Of a DNA stretch of 64,000 bases, positions 44,382 through 52,276 are shown piece after piece (position 1 is the first letter of the stretch; each line of letters opens with the position of its first letter). The notes below the pieces were generated by a model. The model was not told where the DNA came from. It saw nothing but the letters and a program-made list of their open reading frames with translations, and ran no database searches. The DNA lies in the NCBI RefSeq assembly GCF_015142735.1, contig NZ_JACSPN010000007.1, forward strand, positions 1-64,000, in the 5' to 3' direction. The position numbers and the translations under genes were made by a program. The DNA comes from Oerskovia douganii (GTDB taxonomy: Bacteria; Actinomycetota; Actinomycetes; Actinomycetales; Cellulomonadaceae).

Positions 44382-45031
44382 CCCGCGTCGTGGTCGCCGA
44401 CGACCAGCCCGTGGTGCGCTACGGCTTCGCCGCGATCCTCGACGCGGCCGAGGACATCGAGGTCGTCGGCTCGGCGGGGAACGGGGCCGAGCTGCTCGAC
44501 GTCGTCGCGGCCCACCGGCCCGACGTCGCCGTGGTCGACGTCCGCATGCCCGTCATGGACGGGATCGCCGCGACCGCCGAGATCAGCGCACGCCACCCCG
44601 GCACGAACGTCCTCATCCTCACGACGTTCGACCTCGACGAGTACGTGTTCGACGCCCTCCAGGCCGGGGCCTCGGGCTTCCTCCTCAAGGACACCCCGGC
44701 ACCACGCCTGGTCGAGGGCGTGCGGCTCGTGGCGGAGGGCTCGATGCTCCTGGGGCCCACCGTGACCCGCCGACTCGTGGGCGACTTCGCGCGCCGCAGC
44801 CCCCAGGTCGCACCAGGGGTCGAGAACCTCACGGTCCGCGAGCGCGAGGTGCTGCTCACCGTCGCCCGAGGGTTGTCGAACGCCGAGATCGGGGCCGAGC
44901 TGTTCATCACCGAGCAGACCGTGAAGTCGCACGTGTCCGAGGTGCTGCGCAAGCTCGCGTGCCGGGACCGGGTGCAGCTCGTGATCGCGGCGTACGAGTC
45001 GGGCCTGGTCGGCCTGTCGGAACGGGCGTGA
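44378..45031 (+). CDS. NarL/FixJ-family response regulator
   Basis: A 217-aa regulator. Receiver: VVVADDQPVVRYG, VVDVRMPVMDG (phospho-Asp), TTFDLDEYV, GFLLKD. LuxR HTH: LTVREREVLLTVARGLSNAEIGAELFITEQTVKSHVSEVLRKL. ATG overlapping the kinase stop (ATGA). The SpoIIE-type phosphatase downstream is on the same strand 73 nt away, with its own start signal. Confidence 0.9.
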   Translation: MTRVVVADDQPVVRYGFAAILDAAEDIEVVGSAGNGAELLDVVAAHRPDVAVVDVRMPVMDGIAATAEISARHPGTNVLILTTFDLDEYVFDALQAGASGFLLKDTPAPRLVEGVRLVAEGSMLLGPTVTRRLVGDFARRSPQVAPGVENLTVREREVLLTVARGLSNAEIGAELFITEQTVKSHVSEVLRKLACRDRVQLVIAAYESGLVGLSERA

Positions 45032-45104
45032 CCCCGAGGGCCCGAGGCCGGGTGTGCAGTGCACAGGATGCACGGGCCCCTGTGGAAACCTCCTATCATG
45101 AGTC

Positions 45105-46712
45105 GTGAGTTCCGACTGGTTCGACCTGGCCACCCAGGGCACCGAGAGCGGCGAGCTGGCCCGGTCGATCGACTGGTCGGCCACCTCGATCGGCTCCCCC
45201 GAGACCTGGCCCAAGACGCTGCGCGCCGCCGTGCGCCTGTGCTTCAGCACGCGTTTCCCCATCTTCATCGCCTGGGGCCCCGAGCTCCTCATGATCTACA
45301 ACGACGGCTACCGGCCCATGCTCGGCCAGGAGAAGCACGTCGGCGCGATGGGCGCGCCCGTGAGCGTCGTCTGGGCCGAGATCTGGGACGACATCGAGCC
45401 GCTGTTCGCCTCGGTGCTCGCGACCGGCGAGCCGACCTGGTCGGAGGACCAGCCCCTGGTCATGAACCGGTCCGGGTTCGACGAGGAGACCGCCTTCACG
45501 TTCTCCTACAGCCCGCTGCGCGACGACGACGGCGTGATCCGGGGCGTCATGGACGTCGCGACCGAGACGACCGATCACGTGGTCGACTCCCGCCGCCTCC
45601 AGATCCTGGGCACCCTCACGGCGACGCTCCAGCGCCTGCAGGGCGACGTCGACGAGCTCGCGGCCGCGACCGTGGGCGTGCTGGGCCGCAGCGTCGACGT
45701 CACGCGCGCAGACCTCTACCTCGAGACCGCGGACGGCCTCGTGGCCTTCGCCTCGACCCACGAACGCCACGACGAGTCCGTGCCGTCGCAGATCCTGCGC
45801 GAGGTCGCCGACGAGCGGCGGCTCGAGCAGGTCGGCCCCGCGCTCGTCGCCCCGCTCGCAGCCAGCCGCGACCGCGCCGCCGCAGGCGTGATCGTCCTCG
45901 AGGGGAACCCCCACCGCCCCGACGACGACGCCCAGCGCTCGTTCCTCCAGCTCGTGGCGTCCTCGGTGGGCACCGCGCTGAGCAGCACCCTGGCGCAGCT
46001 CCGGCAGGTCAACGAGCTGCGGTACGTCGCGAACGCGCTCCAGGACGCGATGCTGCCCGACGACCCGACGGCGCCCGGCTGGCACACGCGGTACCGCCCG
46101 GCCGACGACAACCTCCTCATCGGCGGCGACTGGTACGACGTGGTGGACCTGTCCGGCGGACGGTTCGGCCTGGTCGTGGGCGACTGCGTGGGCAAGGGGC
46201 TGCGGGCCGCGGCCGTCATGGGCCAGCTCCGCAGCGCGAGCCGCGCCCTGCTCCTGGAGAACCTGGGTCCCGCGGCCACGCTCGAGGGCCTCGACCGCTT
46301 CGCCCGGACACTGCCCGGAGCCGAGCTCGCGACCGTGCTGTGCGCGATCGTCGACGAGAACGCCCGCACCCTGACCTACTCGGCGGCCGGGCACCTGCCG
46401 CCCCTCGTCGTCAACAAGGCCGACACGTGCTGGCTGAACGACGGCCGGGGCACGCCCCTCGCGCTCAGCAACCGCCCCCGCGAGGAGGCCACGGCGTCCC
46501 TCGCGAGCGGCGACGCGGTCATCCTGTACACGGACGGCCTGGTCGAGCGGCGCGAGGAGCACCTGTCCGAGGGGCTGCGGCGGCTCGCCGACGCGGCCCT
46601 CGCGATCCGCGAGGAGCGCCCGGCCGCCGACCTCCCCGACGCCCTGCTCGCCGAGCTCCTCGCGGGCGGCGCGCGCGACGACGTCGCCCTGCTGATGTAC
46701 GAGGTGCCCTGA
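45105..46712 (+). CDS. SpoIIE-type PP2C phosphatase with N-terminal PAS and GAF-like domains
   Basis: A 535-aa protein: residues 1-150 a PAS-like sensor (WGPELLMIYNDGYRPMLG and DFSYSPL-like FSYSPLRDDDGVIRGVMDVA), residues about 165-300 a GAF-like domain, residues 310-535 the PP2C/SpoIIE domain (YRPADDNLLIGGDWYDVVDLSGGRFGLVVGDCVGKG, EVLCAIVDENARTLTYSAAGHLPPLVV, VILYTDGLVE). It dephosphorylates an anti-anti-sigma factor in partner-switching stress responses. GTG start with TATCAT ending 5 nt upstream (leaderless). Confidence 0.87.
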   Translation: MSSDWFDLATQGTESGELARSIDWSATSIGSPETWPKTLRAAVRLCFSTRFPIFIAWGPELLMIYNDGYRPMLGQEKHVGAMGAPVSVVWAEIWDDIEPLFASVLATGEPTWSEDQPLVMNRSGFDEETAFTFSYSPLRDDDGVIRGVMDVATETTDHVVDSRRLQILGTLTATLQRLQGDVDELAAATVGVLGRSVDVTRADLYLETADGLVAFASTHERHDESVPSQILREVADERRLEQVGPALVAPLAASRDRAAAGVIVLEGNPHRPDDDAQRSFLQLVASSVGTALSSTLAQLRQVNELRYVANALQDAMLPDDPTAPGWHTRYRPADDNLLIGGDWYDVVDLSGGRFGLVVGDCVGKGLRAAAVMGQLRSASRALLLENLGPAATLEGLDRFARTLPGAELATVLCAIVDENARTLTYSAAGHLPPLVVNKADTCWLNDGRGTPLALSNRPREEATASLASGDAVILYTDGLVERREEHLSEGLRRLADAALAIREERPAADLPDALLAELLAGGARDDVALLMYEVP

Positions 46713-46727
46713 CCGCACCTCGCCACG

Positions 46728-46754
46728 CGCCGGGCTGCTCAGGGCAGCCCGGCG
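46728..46754. terminator. Bidirectional terminator between the phosphatase and the Lsr2-like gene
   Basis: CGCCGGGCTGC (46728-46738) and GCAGCCCGGCG (46744-46754) form a perfect 11-bp stem with a 5-nt loop between convergent genes. Confidence 0.7.
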
Positions 46755-46776
46755 TCGTGCACGCAGATCGCGCCGG

Positions 46777-47526
46777 TCAGGCGTTCGCGGCGCGGTAGGC
46801 CTCCAGGACGGCCTTGGGCAGGCGGCCCTTGAGGCTGACCGTGTGGCCGTTCTCCAGCGCCCAGGTGCGGATGGCGGCCGTGGTCTCGCCCGGCAGGAGG
46901 TAGCCGGTGGCCTTGGGTGCCTCGGCGGCGGGCACCGAATCGGTGGCGGGCACGGCGTCGGCCTCGGCGACGACGGGCTCGGCCTCGGCCACCGGTGCCT
47001 CCTCGATCACGACGGCCTCGACGACCTCGACCGTGACGGCGCCGGTCTCGACGACCTCCACCTCCGCGACGTCCTGCTCGGCGGCCTCGGCGACGACCTC
47101 CGCGACCTCGACGGTCTCCTCGACCACGACGGCCTCGGGCGTCTCGACCACGGTCGCCGTCTCGACGACCTCGACGACCTCGACCACGGGCTCGGGCTCG
47201 ACGGGCTCAGCCACAGCCTCCGGCACGACGACGGGCTCGACCGTCTCGACCACGGGCTCAACCGTCTCGACCACGGGCTCAGCCGCAGTCTCCGGCTCGA
47301 CAGGCTCGGCCTCCGGAGCCGTCTCCGGCTCCAGGACGGCGATCGCGACAGGCGTCGACGCCGGCTCGGCCACGGCGGCCGCAGCGGGGGCGGACGACGC
47401 GGCAGCCTCGGCCGGCGCGGTGTCGGGGGTGGCCTTCTGGGCGCCGTCGAACAGTGACGTGACGCTCACCACCGGCGCGACCTCCGCCTTCTTCCGACGA
47501 CCCTTGAACCAGCTCAGCAAACCCAT
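46777..47526 (-). CDS. Lsr2-like C-terminal DNA-binding domain on a long acidic V/E-rich tail
   Basis: A 249-aa protein. The last ~33 residues (IRTWALENGHTV..LKGRLPKAVLEAYRAAN) match the C-terminal DNA-binding domain of Lsr2 (consensus WAxxxGxxVSxRGRxP), with KGR in place of RGR. The N-terminus (MGLLSWFKGRRKKAE) is an amphipathic basic helix and no Lsr2 oligomerisation domain follows. Instead about 180 residues of Ala/Val/Glu/Pro repeats (VVETVEPVVETVEPVV, VVEVVEVVET) make a highly acidic tail. ATG at 47526 with a GAGAGG site. It may be a competitor or decoy for Lsr2-type silencing (inference). Confidence 0.75.
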   Translation of the reverse strand: MGLLSWFKGRRKKAEVAPVVSVTSLFDGAQKATPDTAPAEAAASSAPAAAAVAEPASTPVAIAVLEPETAPEAEPVEPETAAEPVVETVEPVVETVEPVVVPEAVAEPVEPEPVVEVVEVVETATVVETPEAVVVEETVEVAEVVAEAAEQDVAEVEVVETGAVTVEVVEAVVIEEAPVAEAEPVVAEADAVPATDSVPAAEAPKATGYLLPGETTAAIRTWALENGHTVSLKGRLPKAVLEAYRAANA

Positions 47527-47647
47527 GACGACCTCTCCGCGAACGTTGCGCCGCACCGGCCGATGCGCGCACGGGCAACTCTTTCACAGATCGGACATCG
47601 ACCCGTCGAGCGCCCGTGCCGCCACCGGCGGGCGGACGCCGGTCAGG

Positions 47648-48112
47648 TCACCTCTCGAAGGTCGCCCCGGTGGGCATCGTGACGGCGCACGTCGCGGTCT
47701 CCCCCGGCCCTGCCGAGGTCGCCTCCGCGAGGACCGCCTCGTTCGTCCGCCCGCGGTCCTTGACGATCCGGCACGACGCGACGCCGTCCCCGACGGGCTC
47801 GACCTCGATGCGCGCCGGCTGCCCCGCGGCGACGACCGCCTCGGTCGTGTAGGGAGACCCGACGGCGCCCGACGCGCTCTCCTCGACCGACGTCCCGGTG
47901 CGGTCCCCTGCGGGCGCCTGTGTCCACGAGACCGACTCGATGCCGGCCGCCGAGGTGGCCTCGTACCCGAGGAAGTACGAGTCGACCGGGCGCTGCATCA
48001 TGGCGGTGCGCAGCACCAGGAGGCTCGCCACGAGCAGTGCGATGCCCAGGATCGAGCCGATGACGACGAGGACGGGACCGACCTTGCTCGGCACTTCACC
48101 CTTGCTCTGCAC
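47648..48112 (-). CDS. Small single-pass membrane protein (DUF4307-like)
   Basis: A 154-aa protein: short cytoplasmic N-terminus, one transmembrane helix (residues about 17-38, VLVVIGSILGIALLVASLLVL), then an extracytoplasmic beta-rich domain. The TM plus small C-terminal domain and location near a PRFGRSPP-like upstream motif resemble DUF4307, but this is not certain. GTG start at 48112 with GGAG 6 nt upstream. Two tandem copies of GTGAAGTGC[A/C]GAGCAAGG flank the start (48118 to 48085), so a second GTG start (48094) is possible. Confidence 0.55.
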   Translation of the reverse strand: MQSKGEVPSKVGPVLVVIGSILGIALLVASLLVLRTAMMQRPVDSYFLGYEATSAAGIESVSWTQAPAGDRTGTSVEESASGAVGSPYTTEAVVAAGQPARIEVEPVGDGVASCRIVKDRGRTNEAVLAEATSAGPGETATCAVTMPTGATFER

Positions 48113-48495
48113 TTCACGCTCCGGGGGACTGCGGCCGAAGCGGGGTGCGCGAGGCCGACGGGACGGGCGCCGGGTGCGACGCCGTGGACGCACCGCGGCG
48201 CCCCGGGAAGGCAGGGCGGGCCGCTGTGCGTCGCTCCCACCGTAGGCACGCGACCACGACCGCACATCGACCGGACGGACGAGGTCCTCCTCCGCAGGGT
48301 CGGCAGCACGGGGTACCCGCGTCCTCCGCAGGTCGGCAACCGGACATCGGCCGGGGGCGTCGAGACCCTGCCGCCCCGGCCCCCGCCCCAGCCCCCCGCG
48401 TCGGCGGCCGCCGCCGGGTCGTGGAACTCGCTCGACTCCGTACCGGGGGCGCGGTGTACTGGAGACCAGCCGCCCCACCGTCCGCCAGGAGTCCC
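48113..48495. promoter_or_regulatory. Intergenic region with repeated CTCCGCAGG-TCGGCA motif
   Basis: A 383-nt divergent gap. CTCCGCAGGGTCGGCA occurs near 48289 and a near-copy (CTCCGCAGGTCGGCA) near 48325; a third copy lies at about 50927 upstream of the quinone oxidoreductase. These may be operator sites or a small repeat. No convincing gene. Confidence 0.45.
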
Positions 48496-49503
48496 ATGCC
48501 CCCGTCGTCCTCCAGCCCCGCCGCGGAACGTGCCCGCCTGGGCCTGCACGCCGAGTGCGCGAGCTGCTTCGGGCTGTGCTGCGTGGCGTTGGCGTTCACG
48601 CGCTCGGCCGACTTCCCCATCGACAAGGACGCGGGCGAACCCTGCCGCAACCTGCGGCCCGACCACCGGTGCGGCATCCACCCGGACCTGCGGGACCGCG
48701 GGTTCGTGGGCTGCACGGTCTACGACTGCTTCGGCGCCGGGCAGAAGATCTCCGGGTCCACGTTCGCGGGGCAGGACTGGCGAGAGCACCCCGAGGTGCG
48801 GGCGTCGATGTTCGCGCTGCTGCCCGTGCTGCGTCACGTGCACGAGCTGCTCTGGTACCTGACCGAGGCCGTGGCACTGACCGAGCGCCACGGCGCCCGC
48901 GACCGCACCGACCGCACCGACGGCTCCGACGGCTCCGACGGCTCCGACCGCACCGACGAGCTCGGCAGCCACGACCCGGCGCTGACCTCGGACCTGCGGG
49001 CCGCGGTCGACCGCGTCGAGCACCTCTCCCTCGGTGCACCGGACGACCTGCTCGCACTGGACCTCGACGCGCTCCGGGGCAGCGTCAACCCGCTGCTGCT
49101 CCGCGCCAGCGAGGGCGCCCGCGCACGGTCGGCGCACCAGCCGCGGGGACGGCGCGCCGAGCACCGGGGGGCTGACCTCGTGGGCCGACGCCTGGCCGGC
49201 GCGGACCTGCGGGGAGCGAGCCTGCGCGGAGCGCTGCTCGTCGGCGCCGACCTCCACGGGGCCGACCTGCGCGGAGCCGACCTCGTGGGAGCCGACCTCC
49301 GCGGCACCGACCTGCGCGGCGCCGACCTCACCGACGCGCTGTTCCTCACGCAGACCCAGATCGACGCGGCCCGGGGCGACTCCGCGACGCTCCTGCCCGC
49401 AGGGCTCGAGCACCCCGGGCACTGGGGCGACGCACCCCCCGGGCCCCGTGGCCGTGCGCCCCGAGCCGTGCCACCGCGCGGGGAGAGACGTCCCCGGCGG
49501 TGA
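48496..49503 (+). CDS. Cys-rich pentapeptide-repeat protein
   Basis: A 335-aa protein. Residues 20-80 carry CASCFGLCCVALAF.., CRNLRPDHRCGIHPDL and GCTVYDCFG, a cluster of about eight cysteines typical of a YkgJ-like zinc/iron-binding module. Residues about 230-290 are pentapeptide repeats (A-D-L-[RH/V]-G, eight or more units) that form a right-handed quadrilateral beta-helix. The middle contains a short repeat (R-T-D-G-S-D units). ATG at 48496 with CAGGAG. Pentapeptide proteins may mimic DNA or scaffold partners; the function here is unknown. Confidence 0.75.
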   Translation: MPPSSSSPAAERARLGLHAECASCFGLCCVALAFTRSADFPIDKDAGEPCRNLRPDHRCGIHPDLRDRGFVGCTVYDCFGAGQKISGSTFAGQDWREHPEVRASMFALLPVLRHVHELLWYLTEAVALTERHGARDRTDRTDGSDGSDGSDRTDELGSHDPALTSDLRAAVDRVEHLSLGAPDDLLALDLDALRGSVNPLLLRASEGARARSAHQPRGRRAEHRGADLVGRRLAGADLRGASLRGALLVGADLHGADLRGADLVGADLRGTDLRGADLTDALFLTQTQIDAARGDSATLLPAGLEHPGHWGDAPPGPRGRAPRAVPPRGERRPRR

Positions 49504-49508
49504 GCGAC

Positions 49509-49572
49509 GTCGTCGGGCCCGGGCCGGCACGCACCGGCACGCGCCGGCGGACGGCGCCCCCGGCCCGACGAC
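49509..49572. repeat. Inverted-repeat element downstream of the pentapeptide gene
   Basis: GTCGTCGGGCC (49509-49519) and GGCCCGACGAC (49562-49572) are perfect 11-bp arms with a further GCCGGC-rich core. It belongs to the same TCGGGCC/GGCCCGA arm family seen elsewhere in the window. Confidence 0.5.
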
Positions 49573-49604
49573 GCAGGGGCGGCCCCGACGGGGCCACCCC
49601 TGCG
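49571..49604. terminator. Terminator for the antitoxin-like gene
   Basis: CGCAGGGG-C-GGCCCC..CGGGGCC-A-CCCCTGCG is a long GC-rich hairpin immediately after the stop at 49609 of the minus-strand gene. Confidence 0.65.
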
Positions 49605-49608
49605 CTGC

Positions 49609-49788
49609 TCACCTGTCGTTGAGCTTCTTGGCCTGCTCGGCCACGGTGTCGACGTGCTTGTCGACCGAGTCCGACGTGCGGCCCTTGACCAGGTCCGCGA
49701 CCTGGTCGATGCGCTCGTCCGTCAGGGCCTCCTTGGCCTTCTCGACGAACCCGCCCAGGCCACCCAGGCCACCCTTCTGCTCGCTCAT
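49609..49788 (-). CDS. Rv0909/MT0933-like small antitoxin-family protein
   Basis: A 59-aa protein: MSEQKGGLGGLGGFVEKAKE.., with a Gly-rich start, then an acidic/basic helix (ERIDQVADLVKGR, DSVDKHVDTVAEQAKKL). It matches the pattern of small actinobacterial MT0933-type antitoxin-like proteins, named by family only; no toxin gene is adjacent. ATG at 49788 with AAGGACGAGG upstream. Too short for a longer ORF scan, but the start, stop, terminator and composition support it. Confidence 0.6.
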   Translation of the reverse strand: MSEQKGGLGGLGGFVEKAKEALTDERIDQVADLVKGRTSDSVDKHVDTVAEQAKKLNDR

Positions 49789-49891
49789 GTCCTCGTCCTT
49801 CCGTCAGTTCCCGGGACCGGTCGTCACGGGGCTGCGCCCCATACTGCCCCGGCCGGGGGCCTCGCTGCTCACCCGCGAGCGGGTGAAGCGC

Positions 49892-50842
49892 TCACGGCAC
49901 CAGCACGATCCGGGTGCCCGACGCGGTCGTCGCGCCCCACGCCGCCTCGACCTCGCGCAGGGGGGTCGTGACGACGTCGACCTGCGGTCGGACCTGCGGC
50001 AGCGCGGCCGCGAGCTCCCGCAGCGCAGACACCATCGCCACGGGCGAGACGGATCCCTGGCCGCTCCCGCTGACCTGCACGTTCGTCTTGCGGAGCGTCG
50101 CCGCGGGCAGGGTGATCGTGGGACCGGCGGTGGCCCCGACGTGCACCCAGCGCAGCAGGTGCGCGGGGTCGCTGCGGGCGCCCGTCACGGCCGCGAGCGC
50201 CCCCTCGGTCGGCGCTCCCCACACGTAGTCGACGACGACGTCGACGTCCGCGGCCTCACGTGCGAGCCGTTCGGCGGCGTCGTCGGCCGTGAGCGGGACG
50301 ACGGCGTCGGCCCCGAGGCGACGGACCACCGCGAGCGAGGCGGGGTCGCGCCCGGCCCCCACGACGCGGCCCGCCCCCAGGTGGCGCGCGAGCTGGACGG
50401 CGAGGCGGCCTGCGTTGCCCGTCGCGCCCAGGACCAGGACGGCCTCGCCCGGGCGCAGGCCGGCCCGGTGGCGCAGCGCGAGCCAGGCCGACATCGCGGG
50501 GTTCATGACGGCCGCGACGGTCACGTCGTCGAGCCCCTCGGGCAGGTCCACGAGGTCGTCTGCGGGCACCGCGACCAGGTCGGCCATGCTGCCGCGGGGC
50601 GCCTCGAGCCCCGCGAAGAACACTCGCCGCCCGTCCTCGGTGCGACCCACGCCGTCGAACCCGGGCACGAGCGGCAGCACGCCGTCGCTCGTGTAGTGCG
50701 TGCCCGCGGCCCCCGAGCGGACGCGTGGGTGCAGGCCCGCGGCCAGCACGTGCACGAGCACCTCGCCGGGCCCCGGCTCGGGGTCGGGCACCTCGGTCCA
50801 GCGGGGCGGGCGGTCGAACGACGTGACGAGGGCGGCGTGCAC
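49892..50842 (-). CDS. Zinc-type alcohol dehydrogenase/quinone oxidoreductase-like MDR
   Basis: A 316-aa medium-chain dehydrogenase lacking the zinc ligands. Rossmann region VLVLGATGNAGRLAVQLARHLGAGRVVGAGR (AxxGxxG); C-terminal VRPQVDVVTTPLREVEAAWGATTASGTRIVLV is characteristic of quinone oxidoreductases. NADPH is expected; the substrate is unknown. GTG start at 50842 with AGGAGG; longer upstream frame rejected. A CTCCGCAGGGTCGGCA copy lies 85 nt upstream. Confidence 0.84.
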   Translation of the reverse strand: MHAALVTSFDRPPRWTEVPDPEPGPGEVLVHVLAAGLHPRVRSGAAGTHYTSDGVLPLVPGFDGVGRTEDGRRVFFAGLEAPRGSMADLVAVPADDLVDLPEGLDDVTVAAVMNPAMSAWLALRHRAGLRPGEAVLVLGATGNAGRLAVQLARHLGAGRVVGAGRDPASLAVVRRLGADAVVPLTADDAAERLAREAADVDVVVDYVWGAPTEGALAAVTGARSDPAHLLRWVHVGATAGPTITLPAATLRKTNVQVSGSGQGSVSPVAMVSALRELAAALPQVRPQVDVVTTPLREVEAAWGATTASGTRIVLVP

Positions 50843-50953
50843 GGCGGTTCCTCCTTGTCGGGCGGGCGTCCCGCCCCCGGTCCCCCGGTCCCGACGTGGG
50901 CGCCCCCTCGATGCTCGCACCCCTCCGCAGGGTCGGCACCCGGGCGGCACGGG

Positions 50954-51391
50954 TCAGTCCGTGGGGCGGCGACGCATCTGCTTGGTCGTGGTCCGCTGCT
51001 TCTTCGCGGCGAGGCGACGCTCCTGGGAGCCGCGCGTGGGGCGGGTCGCGCGCCTCTTCCGTGCGGGCGGGGCGAGCCCCTCGGCGACCAGGGCTGCGAG
51101 CCGCGTCCGCGCGGCCGCCCGGTTGCGGAGCTGCTCGCGGTGCTCGCTCGCGGTCACGGTCAGCACGCCCCCGACGAGGCGCTTGTCGAGGCGTTCGAGC
51201 AGGCGTGCGCGCTGGGAGTCGCTCAGGACCGCCGACGCGGCGACGTCCCACGAGAGCTCGACGCGCGAGTCCGTGGTGTTGACGCCCTGGCCCCCCGGGC
51301 CCGAGGCGCGCGAGAACCGCCAGGCGAGCTCGGCCTCGGGGATCGACAGGGCGGGGCTCACGGCGAGGCCGCGGTGCGGGACGGTGGACAC
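50954..51391 (-). CDS. arfB: Alternative ribosome-rescue factor ArfB (peptidyl-tRNA hydrolase)
   Basis: A 145-aa protein with the class I release-factor GGQ motif (SGPGGQGVNTTDSRVEL, GGQ at residues 33-35) and a basic C-terminal tail (RKRRATRPTRGSQERRLAAKKQRTTTKQMRRR) that plugs the empty mRNA channel. It hydrolyses peptidyl-tRNA on stalled ribosomes without a stop codon. Start ATG at 51391. Confidence 0.93.
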   Translation of the reverse strand: MSTVPHRGLAVSPALSIPEAELAWRFSRASGPGGQGVNTTDSRVELSWDVAASAVLSDSQRARLLERLDKRLVGGVLTVTASEHREQLRNRAAARTRLAALVAEGLAPPARKRRATRPTRGSQERRLAAKKQRTTTKQMRRRPTD

Positions 51392-51501
51392 CTGACCATC
51401 ATCGCGGGTCGTCGGGCTGCGCCGCGCCCGCGTCGAGCGAGGACGTGGGACGTGCGGGGCGTCGTCGGGCCGGGTCGTCCTGCCCGACGGCGCCGCTCAC
51501 C

Positions 51502-52140
51502 TCAGGCGGCCGCCGCGCCCACACGTCCCTCGGCGCGGTCGCGGATCCCTCGCAGCATCCTGGCGCTCATCAGGAAGCTCACGGGCTGGACGGGCTCGAC
51601 GACGGCGCCGGCCCACCAGCGCGTGTACCCGTAGCGCTCGCGCACGAGCAGGCGCGTGGCGCCGTCCGGGGCGGGGCGCAGCACGAACGACCACGAGAAG
51701 TCGTACGGCGGCGCGGACGCCCCGACGGGGACCGCGCCACGCAGCACGACGTGCCGTTCGGGGACGATCGCGGCGACGCGCAGCGCCATGTCGGGGTGGA
51801 GGCGGACGTCGTCGCCGACGGCGAGCCGCTGCCACGCCGGTTCGATGCGGTCGGCGTTCTCGATGTCGCAGCCCACGAGGTTCTCGAGCCACTCGTAGCT
51901 GTAGAAGCCGCCGCGGCCCTGGCCGAGCTGGACGACCCAGCGCCACACCTCGCGCGGCGGGGCGGCGATCGTCACGGCGCGGGTCGCGACGGCATCCGCG
52001 TGCGGGACGATCTCGTCGCCCGCGAGGGCGTCGGAGGGCTCGTCGTCCCGTGTCCCCCAGGTCATGGTCATGCGCCGGGTCAGGAGCAGGGCCCCGACCG
52101 TGACCGCTGCGACGGCGGTCCTCGTGACGAGCGGTCTCAT
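51502..52140 (-). CDS. SRPBCC-fold membrane-anchored protein
   Basis: A 212-aa protein: an N-terminal hydrophobic helix (residues about 5-22, TRTAVAAVTVGALLL), then a START/Bet v1-like fold (ITIAAPPREVWRWVVQLGQGRGGFYSYEWLENLVG). SRPBCC domains bind hydrophobic ligands, and this one lacks recognisable enzymatic residues. ATG at 52140 with GGAG upstream; the longer in-frame ORF is unsupported. Confidence 0.76.
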   Translation of the reverse strand: MRPLVTRTAVAAVTVGALLLTRRMTMTWGTRDDEPSDALAGDEIVPHADAVATRAVTIAAPPREVWRWVVQLGQGRGGFYSYEWLENLVGCDIENADRIEPAWQRLAVGDDVRLHPDMALRVAAIVPERHVVLRGAVPVGASAPPYDFSWSFVLRPAPDGATRLLVRERYGYTRWWAGAVVEPVQPVSFLMSARMLRGIRDRAEGRVGAAAA

Positions 52141-52276
52141 GGCAGTCTCCTCCGACGTGGGACCTGGGGCTGTGTCGATCGTCTCATCTCCGCGCACGAA
52201 ACCTCGCGCTTGTGAGAGATTGCACAAGCGTGTCGCGGTGTCGCTCGCTGACCGGGCCGCTCGGCGGCAGGCGCGC

